Below are positions 58,501 to 64,000 of a stretch of DNA of 64,000 nucleotides, piece after piece. The notes beneath the pieces are model-generated. The model was not told the origin of the DNA and did no database searches. It saw nothing but the letters and a program-made list of their open reading frames with translations. This DNA comes from Alteromonadaceae bacterium 2753L.S.0a.02 (GTDB lineage Bacteria > Pseudomonadota > Gammaproteobacteria > Pseudomonadales > Cellvibrionaceae): positions 2,567,001-2,631,000 of the forward strand of contig VISH01000002.1 of NCBI GenBank assembly GCA_007827375.1, written 5' to 3'. The translations under genes were made by a program, and so were the position numbers. The stretch's first letter is position 1. The number at the start of each line of letters is the position of its first letter.

Positions 58501-61500
58501 GCACTTTCACCGCATCATATTCGAATAGCTGCGCATACCACTCCAGAAGTTCAGCTTATTAACGGCTATGGTCCCACCGAAAATACTTCATTTTCTACCT
58601 ACCACTTTCTAAGCAAAGACGAAGGAAACGTTATTCCGATTGGTCGCCCCATCTCGCAATCAACGGCATATGTGGTAAATCCCGACGGACAATTGTTACC
58701 TCCCGGAGCGCGGGGCGAACTTTACGTCGGCGGCGACGGTGTTGCAAGAGGGTATTTCGAACGCGATGAATTAACAGATGAAAAATTCGTTGATAACCGT
58801 TTTGATAAGCATCCTGGTAGATTGTATAGAACGGGTGATTTGGTAAGTTGGCGCAAAGACGGATTGATCGATTTTCATGGACGCATAGATTTCCAAATAA
58901 AAATTCGTGGCTTTAGGGTTGAACTGGGTGAGATAGAAACAGCCTTATTGCGTCAGGGAAGTGTGGCGCAAGCATTGGTTCTACTGCAGGAAAACAAGCA
59001 AGGCGCTGGAGCAGAAAAACGCCTGCTGGCTTATGTGGTATTGCAAGAAGCGTCAAATACAGATTCTTCAGAACTACGTAAAGCCTTGCTGGCTGAGCTT
59101 CCGGATTACATGGTTCCGGATTCTATTGTTGTCGTCGCTGCAATGCCGTTGAATGCGAACGGTAAAGTCGATCGCTCCAAGTTATTCGAGCTTACTGAAA
59201 ACCTACAGACAAACGACTATGAATCACCGGAAACCGCTGGAGAAAAGATATTGTTCGAGGTTTGGAAGGACGTATTGGGGCACTCTGATTTTGGCGTAAC
59301 CGACAGTTTTTTCAAAGTCGGCGGTGACTCTATTCTGGCAATCAAAATTGTCGCAAGGGCACTAAAAAAAGAGCTGTCGTTAACCACTCGAATAGTTATG
59401 GAACACCGAACTATTCGAGACATCGTTAGCTTCGTACGACCACAAGAATCTGGTTCGCTAAATACAGAGTTTGCTTTGGTTACTTTAAAGGACGAAGATT
59501 TAGCGCGTGCGCGATTACGCATAGGGAACATTGAAAATGTCTACCCAGCTACGGCGATGCAAGAATCGCTTGTTCTTTACTCTCAGCGTGGTAACGACGC
59601 AGGCTCATACCATACGCAAGTGCGTATTGTATTGGAAAATATCAGCAGTGACCTGTTGCGTCAAAGCTGGACAATATTGGCGCAACGTCACGATGTTTTA
59701 CGAACGGCATTTTATGATTTAAATCAAACGACTTTAATGCAAGTAGTTGCAGCTAAGGTAGAGATACTTTGGCAGGAATATTCCGAAAGCGATTGTCAAA
59801 AGTTGGAAAAAACACCTGATGAGCTGTTTGAACAACATCGTTTAGAGGAATTTAATAATGAAATTACACCTTTATGGCGTTTACTGTTAATTAGGCAAGA
59901 CAGAAAACGCGCAGAGCTATCATGGACTCACCATCACGCATTATTGGATGGGTGGTCTATTTCCCACTTATTAAGCGAATTGTTAACTATTTACGAGAGC
60001 CTTTCTAAAGGTAATCTCGTAGACACTGACTCTAGAAACTATCCACAATTTATCGAATACATTGGGTGGCTGGAAAACCAGGATTTTGACACGGCAAAGG
60101 ACTATTGGCGTGACAAATTGAAGAATGTTGAAGGCGCATCCCGTTTGTACCGTGGCGACAATAATTTTAAGCAATCTGAGCATAAGCTTAAACAAGATAT
60201 GCTCACTGCCAATTTGGCAGCAGAGCAAACAGCGGCGTTGCGTAATATCGCTATGCGAATGGAAGTAACCTTAAGCGCAATAATGCGTGCTGCCTGGGGG
60301 CTTGTACTTTCGCGCTATACCGGTGAAAACAGGGTTATGTTTGGCTGCGCTATTAGTGGCCGACCAGCGCTTCTCGAAGCTGTTGAATCAACTGCTGGAC
60401 TCTTTATTAATTCCGTGCCGTGTGTCGTATCTTTTACACCCGAAATGACGCTTTCAGACTTGCTTCATGATGTTATGGCAAGTCAATTTCGGGACGAGGA
60501 ATTCGGATATTTACCTTTGGTGCAAATCCAACACTTAGCAGATATTCAAGCCGACGATTTGTTATTCGAAAGTTTATTGGTTGTTGAGAATTTCCCACTG
60601 AATTCGGATGCCTTTGGAGCAAACAATGTACACCGGCCAAAAATTATAGATGTTCACGGCACTGGCACAAATAATCTACCTCTAAATGTAGTGGTTTATC
60701 CAGGTAGTGAACTGAGAATTGATTTGGCCTATCAAAGAACCATGTTTTCTGCCTCGGAAGTGGAAGATTTGTTGCAACGTCTCTTAAACGTGTTACAGCA
60801 GTTTACACATAACCCGAACGACAAAATAGCAGCGTACACGCTCACAACTGAAAACGAAAAGCGTAATATTCTAATTAACTGGAACAATACCGACTGCACT
60901 TTGCCTGTGGGCCAAAGTGTTTATTCACTATACGCCGCAACGGTATCCGATCGCTCAGCTCGAGATACTGCATTGGTTTGCGGTGATCAACAAATGTCTC
61001 GTTTAGAGCTTCACAATGAAGTTTGTCGCTTGGCTTATTACTTGCGTGAGGTCGGTATAGCAGAAGGTGAGTGCGTTGCAGTCACTTTTGAAAAAGACCC
61101 GGCATTTATCGTTGCAGTGCTGGCGTTATTGAAAATAGGGGCAGCCTATGTACCCGTTGCGGTAGATTGTCCTAAAACGAGGCGTGAATTTATAGTAAAA
61201 GACGCTGGTATTGCTTATACGCTAACTCAATCTCATCTACTATCTGAGCTTTCAGTAGACTTCGAGCACAATTTAATTGCAGTTGACCTGTGTCCGAGTA
61301 TTGACAATAAAAATCTGGAATCTGAAAGCCAGCTAGTTTCTGCTCTGTCGGAGAATACTCTCGCCTATGTCATCTATACCTCGGGCACAACTGGCCAACC
61401 TAAAGGCGTTAAAATTTCCCATAGAAACATCATTAATTTTTGTGTTTGGTGTAAGCAAATAAATTTAGTGATGCCTGGTATGGCTATTACGCAATTTGCT

Positions 61501-64000
61501 CCGTTCACCTTTGACGCGTCCGCAGCAGAGGTTTTTACTGCATTGCTTAATGGCGCAGAGTTACACCTGCTTTCTGACGATCTAATTCGAGACTATCGTA
61601 AATTAATTCAATACGTGCATCACAACAACATTAGTTTTAGCGCGTTTCCACCACCCTACCTTGAGCAAATGCCCGTTGAAGATTTGCCTGACGGTATGAC
61701 CTTACTTACCGCGGGATCGGCACCGTCGCCTAAACTGGTACAAAAATTGTCATCAAAACTGCGCTATATCAACGGTTACGGGCCAACCGAAACAACTATT
61801 TTATCGACGGCTTGGGAATACAATGCAACCCAGATAGCCGAAGGCTCGTTGCCCATTGGCAAACCGATTGTTAATACGCAGGTATATCTGTTGGATCAAT
61901 ATCAGCAATTATGCCCCATAGGAGTGGTCGGCGAAATTTGTATCGCGGGAGCAGGGGTATGTATGGGGTATCTTAATCGCGACGATCTCAATCGCGAGTA
62001 TTTTATTGACGACATACAAGATCCAACGAAAAAAATGTATCGCACGGGCGACCTGGGACGTTGGCTTGCCAATGGTGATATTGAGTTTATAGGTAGACGG
62101 GATAACCAAATAAAAATACGGGGTTATCGTATTGAGCTGAGCGAAATTGAAACGCAATTATTGAGTCTTGCAGATGTTGTAAATGCTGTGGTCGCAGTCG
62201 TGGGCAACGACGATAGCGTGGGTTTAAGTGGTGAAGGCGACAGCGAAAAACGAATTTTTGCTTGGGTGGTGGTAGATAGATCTTCACATCTAAGCTCAGA
62301 ATCTTCTTTTACTGCGAACCTAAAGCGCGCGCTTAAGGAAACTTTGCCACCTTATATGATTCCACAGGCAATAGTGATTGTAGAGAATTTGCCTTTGACA
62401 GCAAATGGTAAAGTTGATATCAAAGCTTTACCTAGGCCTGATGTGGCACGTCTCCGCAATACAAATTATGAAGCACCAACAACGCTTTGGGAAAAAAGGT
62501 TGGTGTCTCTGTGGGCAGAGACTTTAAAAGTAGAACCAACGAGTCTAGGCATAACTTGTAACTTTTTTGAAGTCGGCGGGCACTCGTTGTTGGCAACTCG
62601 TTTGTGTAGCGCCATCATAGAAAAACACGGCATAGAGATCCCTATCGCAGCTGTTTTTGATCAAACAACGCTAGCCGAACTTGCTGAATATATTCAAGAC
62701 CTTGAATCGAATAAATTAATTGCGACGGACCAAAATCAAGCTAATGCAAAAACCGCGGTTAGAGCGCGTATTCCGTCTCTTCCGAGAAACTCGAACACCT
62801 TACCGTTGAGCGATGCACAACGGCGTTTGTGGTTCTTTGCGGAGCTCGGCGATTCCAAAGCAGCCTATAACATGTCTGGCGGTATTGGTCTCACTGGCGG
62901 GCTAAATATAGATTCTTTAAAACAATCTTTAAGTGCGATTGTTCAAAGGCACGAAGTATTACGTTCGAATATAAAAGTGATTGATGGTACGCCCGTTCAG
63001 GAATTTCGTGAGCAGGGGCATTACCCGCTGGCAGTTTATGATCTGCGAAACTCTAAGGATGATGAAGATAACTTAATACAATCCCATCTTCGTGAAGAGC
63101 AAACAATAACTTTCGATCTCGCCACGGATTCGCTTATTCGCGGTCGGTTGTTAATACTGGGCGACGATCGCTATGTATTGATTAACACCCTGCATCATAT
63201 TGTTTCCGATGGTTGGTCAATGGGAGTATTAGTCAGCGAAATGTCTGAGGTTTATGCCGCTTTGGTGGCGGGCCGACAGCCAAATCTCAAGCCGCTCCCG
63301 ATTCAGTACGCCGATTACTCACTTTGGCAACAGCAAGATGACCAACAAGCATTACAATCGTCGCACTTAAGTTACTGGCGTGAGCAGTTACATGATTTAC
63401 CGACGCTTCACTCGCTACCGCTGGATTACCTTCGTCCTGCAAAACAAACGCACGCGGGCTCTCATTATTTTGAAATGATAGACGCGAAGCTCAATGCACA
63501 GCTTCGCAAATTTTGCAGTGAGCAACGTGTAACTGTTTTTATGGCCTTATACGCCTGTTTCAGCGGTCTTTTAAGTCGTTACAGTGGTGAGCAGGATATC
63601 GTTGTTGGTACACCAACCGCTAATCGTGAGCAACCAGAGGTGGCCGGTTTAATAGGCTTTTTTGCAAACACCTTAGTGCTGCGTGCCGACTTACATGGTG
63701 ATCCAAGTTTTAAAGTGATGCTTGCAAATGCCAAACAAGTTGTGTCTGAAGCCTATCTTCATCAAGCGCTGCCATTCGAACAATTAGTGGACGAATTGCA
63801 ACCGGAGCGAAACCAAAGCTATCAACCGCTATTCCAAATTATGATCTCGATGATCAGTAGTGACGAGCTCAATAATTTCTCAATGGCAGGCGTTGATCTT
63901 TATCGCTTGGACAATTCCGCTCGTACCACATCCAAGTTTGATTTGACTCTCACCATATCGGAGGAAGATGATCAACTAGGGTTACTATGGAATTATGCAA
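52534..64000 (+). CDS. Nonribosomal peptide synthetase (3' end beyond window)
   Basis: Continuous frame of at least 3822 residues, open to the last base; I checked the phase at several motifs. By residue: condensation C-lobe remnant 1-205; A1 210-700 (FTSGSTGRPKG, NGK); PCP1 (Ser747); epimerization domain 800-1245 (HHLLTD from His931, EWYGRD with Glu1068, VGWFT, FYGLRY); C1 1265-1690 (HHIIHDGW from His1393); A2 1723-2225; PCP2 (Ser2266); C2 2335-2775 (HHHALLDGW); A3 2805-3305; PCP3 (Ser3351); C3 from 3423 (HHIVSDGW). Specificity-pocket residues by GrsA alignment are DAAGLAAILK (A1), DVYWMGGSFK (A2, nearest to valine-type codes) and DAAALAGILK (A3). The first residue should be D-configured. 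The start is 13 bases after the LolA-like gene, with a weak ribosome binding site. No thioesterase is visible. Confidence 0.93.
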   Translation, partial: MNDIILSNPLCDIGAKISTASDRQQLACPELFNEKPVPFCLATWHSLLHALTAKEEVILTCIEIFEHLSVSKLTGLVSELAKNSTFEQLHSAITTQYNAILQGLSNSVEEHNLQDHSAIHSIYILGEHNQETLDLSKVEIALIYGSEGWTLNYASAIYSQSYIEKIISVWKRIAEQVSLSPNTAISVLNLTDSTLNERAEMDGPVSSVNGNLVSRFLGISKAFPNKIALKDEHNTLSFAELDKLSDHYAALLVDAGIELGDCVGVAFNRNVKMVIGQYAVLKSGAVFVPMDAQQPAERLMSIADDAGIKFILTEERCSALLKNALSHVKLIEFNTVNIEPSNLCKVEHDVATRIGQNDIAYVIFTSGSTGRPKGVRVSHGNLLNFIEHIDAFLQTIEVGMQFAPFTFDASVAEIHVTLLHGGTLLVLPKSLIDDPQSLQNYMRAERVTFAGLPPQYAKHLEPEHLPDLRVLLTAGSAPDRQLIARWQPHVRYLNAYGPTETTILSTAWEANRVPDEREPIAMGLPILNTSIRVVNRFGQILPEGIVGELLIGGAGVAHGYIKQKKLSARNFVEIDNKRWYKSGDLSCFNAKEGLVFVGRLDDQIKLRGHRLEPGEIETAIKTINFVESAAAVASKIDGEYQLAVFCQGCRKDETIMRNVLSEVIPVWAMPNRIYWLDALPTTVNGKTDYERLKIQLKQFEELNQKKCAEPKEFETILEEELAKIWRKVLKAGALGRDANFIHLGGDSLTSMVVASSLRHLGFNISSAHLLSRPVFSDFCEWLETQPRTGAHDYRIWQGSAVLHPIQAWFFNLSLSQPNAFCQSLVFESSTPLDSARLARALYRLAAYHDNLRAKFSDTENTELWHLRQVIEAPGSQLYDIVERTCDVSKLDEQTENLRLALTSELDITQVPLFRMGILHSNHGSRVVWVLHHLLTDTISHSILLEDLCLLYEADSEPEKTLVGKSGAYPDWAELLQKHINTNAPQLLKKWQPVLDASKRAQNLNRLNNKAVNQGISCHHVQFSNELTRKLLREATSCYNQSAEELVLAASYLALAQVFDIHDIGIDIEWYGRDEHFAGDLSLTRSVGWFTCVHPLFFSVNTLSDLSEFLVALKEQRAKIPARGRDFYGLRYLCANSQVVDAFKNYQQPEVLFNFSGVTDRIQNEWRILPITAIEMGSGDYNPYKLSIESAIQSGVLDIGLYICENLWNSELISELKLALNLFLERIVEHCCDVKNRRWTPSDFTLLCTGAEPLDQEEIDQIPLDAEAAFPLTDMQQTMLRHEQTYQVWMHYEFAERFNEPAFRAAVTQWVALHPCLRTCIKRWPGDKSAQIILSRYEPKVEVAQTLPENRQKTTRGFIDTERSKEVKVEGTPPYTLRVFHSGEPTFSLVLSIHHIIHDGWSIELLLASLYEIYSCQLNATVANTESPSPNLEVLVREQIQLRDDPSCNEYWSSIVWKEQYCRLPENYLLSQTSKGNSSEVALYLDVLPQELLGQLREAAQRVGVTLNTMLLTGYVLLLRYLGGANQVRCGVIQSGRSETIADVEKLTGCCVNTLPLIVDFDKSETLASIIAEVNNNLSQFRYAATFPLSKVVEYARTQVSDDIFECLFNIESSAYGNQNENRGYTLKGGYESTNYAFIFGLIEIPEKKPGDGVSIGLRIGFDTAKYTQEMIEQWVRIYNNILGHLIANDEQCWQEVQPLPQYEQSQVLAWNNTFTAYPSEICIAEHFKEAARKAGFKKALCFKDKSLSYAELDQLTDDLARVLANYGVGPEVIVALVAERSLEMVVGILAILKTGGAYVPIDPDYPMDRIAHIIEETCAPVVIYQNSQFADVLPKSCNVEKIFLDQCENLDTSNLAPVDSSQHNTRQLAYVLYTSGSTGKPKGVMVEQRSIVRLVKNTRDLKFSENDTLMITSAPGFDVTTYEIWSALLNGLPLVVVDKDTLLDPEQLAIQLRTHKVTFLWLVAPLYNQLIQEKPELFEGVKNLMIGGDALSPHHIRIAAHTTPEVQLINGYGPTENTSFSTYHFLSKDEGNVIPIGRPISQSTAYVVNPDGQLLPPGARGELYVGGDGVARGYFERDELTDEKFVDNRFDKHPGRLYRTGDLVSWRKDGLIDFHGRIDFQIKIRGFRVELGEIETALLRQGSVAQALVLLQENKQGAGAEKRLLAYVVLQEASNTDSSELRKALLAELPDYMVPDSIVVVAAMPLNANGKVDRSKLFELTENLQTNDYESPETAGEKILFEVWKDVLGHSDFGVTDSFFKVGGDSILAIKIVARALKKELSLTTRIVMEHRTIRDIVSFVRPQESGSLNTEFALVTLKDEDLARARLRIGNIENVYPATAMQESLVLYSQRGNDAGSYHTQVRIVLENISSDLLRQSWTILAQRHDVLRTAFYDLNQTTLMQVVAAKVEILWQEYSESDCQKLEKTPDELFEQHRLEEFNNEITPLWRLLLIRQDRKRAELSWTHHHALLDGWSISHLLSELLTIYESLSKGNLVDTDSRNYPQFIEYIGWLENQDFDTAKDYWRDKLKNVEGASRLYRGDNNFKQSEHKLKQDMLTANLAAEQTAALRNIAMRMEVTLSAIMRAAWGLVLSRYTGENRVMFGCAISGRPALLEAVESTAGLFINSVPCVVSFTPEMTLSDLLHDVMASQFRDEEFGYLPLVQIQHLADIQADDLLFESLLVVENFPLNSDAFGANNVHRPKIIDVHGTGTNNLPLNVVVYPGSELRIDLAYQRTMFSASEVEDLLQRLLNVLQQFTHNPNDKIAAYTLTTENEKRNILINWNNTDCTLPVGQSVYSLYAATVSDRSARDTALVCGDQQMSRLELHNEVCRLAYYLREVGIAEGECVAVTFEKDPAFIVAVLALLKIGAAYVPVAVDCPKTRREFIVKDAGIAYTLTQSHLLSELSVDFEHNLIAVDLCPSIDNKNLESESQLVSALSENTLAYVIYTSGTTGQPKGVKISHRNIINFCVWCKQINLVMPGMAITQFAPFTFDASAAEVFTALLNGAELHLLSDDLIRDYRKLIQYVHHNNISFSAFPPPYLEQMPVEDLPDGMTLLTAGSAPSPKLVQKLSSKLRYINGYGPTETTILSTAWEYNATQIAEGSLPIGKPIVNTQVYLLDQYQQLCPIGVVGEICIAGAGVCMGYLNRDDLNREYFIDDIQDPTKKMYRTGDLGRWLANGDIEFIGRRDNQIKIRGYRIELSEIETQLLSLADVVNAVVAVVGNDDSVGLSGEGDSEKRIFAWVVVDRSSHLSSESSFTANLKRALKETLPPYMIPQAIVIVENLPLTANGKVDIKALPRPDVARLRNTNYEAPTTLWEKRLVSLWAETLKVEPTSLGITCNFFEVGGHSLLATRLCSAIIEKHGIEIPIAAVFDQTTLAELAEYIQDLESNKLIATDQNQANAKTAVRARIPSLPRNSNTLPLSDAQRRLWFFAELGDSKAAYNMSGGIGLTGGLNIDSLKQSLSAIVQRHEVLRSNIKVIDGTPVQEFREQGHYPLAVYDLRNSKDDEDNLIQSHLREEQTITFDLATDSLIRGRLLILGDDRYVLINTLHHIVSDGWSMGVLVSEMSEVYAALVAGRQPNLKPLPIQYADYSLWQQQDDQQALQSSHLSYWREQLHDLPTLHSLPLDYLRPAKQTHAGSHYFEMIDAKLNAQLRKFCSEQRVTVFMALYACFSGLLSRYSGEQDIVVGTPTANREQPEVAGLIGFFANTLVLRADLHGDPSFKVMLANAKQVVSEAYLHQALPFEQLVDELQPERNQSYQPLFQIMISMISSDELNNFSMAGVDLYRLDNSARTTSKFDLTLTISEEDDQLGLLWNYA

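Overview
The window looks like a chromosomal segment of a marine, polysaccharide-degrading gammaproteobacterium of the Cellvibrionaceae type (Teredinibacter/Saccharophagus-like). This is inferred from lipoprotein glycoside hydrolases with trailing carbohydrate-binding modules, a large sugar-type TonB-dependent receptor, a FadR-type GntR regulator beside a sugar symporter, and a remnant of a tryptophan-halogenase-like gene. No rRNA, tRNA or CRISPR was seen.

Region 1 (1-20.6 kb) is an arabinan/L-arabinose utilisation locus: aldose 1-epimerase, five GH43 enzymes (three predicted lipoproteins, one secreted, one with no signal peptide), a GH127 beta-L-arabinofuranosidase, a TonB-dependent receptor, a GPH-family symporter, an SSS-family symporter, a GntR regulator and a TauE/SafE permease. 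Surface lipoproteins would cut arabinan, the receptor would import oligosaccharides, periplasmic and cytoplasmic enzymes would finish the digestion, and two inner-membrane symporters would take up the sugars. AT-rich palindromes in front of several units are candidate operators.

Region 2 (20.6-27.2 kb) is a boundary: an OmpR/QseB-type two-component pair, an SGNH/GDSL lipoprotein hydrolase, a tryptophan-halogenase-family gene missing its FAD-binding N-terminus, and a tyrosine recombinase. It looks like a rearranged junction next to a biosynthetic island.

Region 3 (27.2 kb to the end) is a hybrid PKS-NRPS cluster that I do not recognise as any described pathway. A flavoprotein/acyl-CoA-ligase fusion (minus strand) diverges across a 1.08-kb AT-rich gap from a plus-strand operon: a 4826-aa AT-less PKS; an NAD(P)-dependent SDR; an alpha-oxoamine synthase (serine-palmitoyltransferase/KBL/AONS fold); a discrete ACP; an MMPL-type RND exporter; a LolA-like protein; and an NRPS of at least 3822 residues that runs off the window (C-lobe remnant-A-PCP-E-C-A-PCP-C-A-PCP-C...). 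The PKS starts with an adenylate-forming domain that has lost both signature lysines and ends in a KS with no ACP in cis. SDR, oxoamine synthase and ACP together resemble the core of bacterial sphingoid-base synthesis. The reading I favour is that a short polyketide is moved to the discrete ACP, released by PLP-dependent decarboxylative condensation with an amino acid, reduced to a sphingoid-like amino alcohol, joined to an NRPS peptide and exported towards the outer membrane. The gene identities are well supported. The pathway order and the product are inference.
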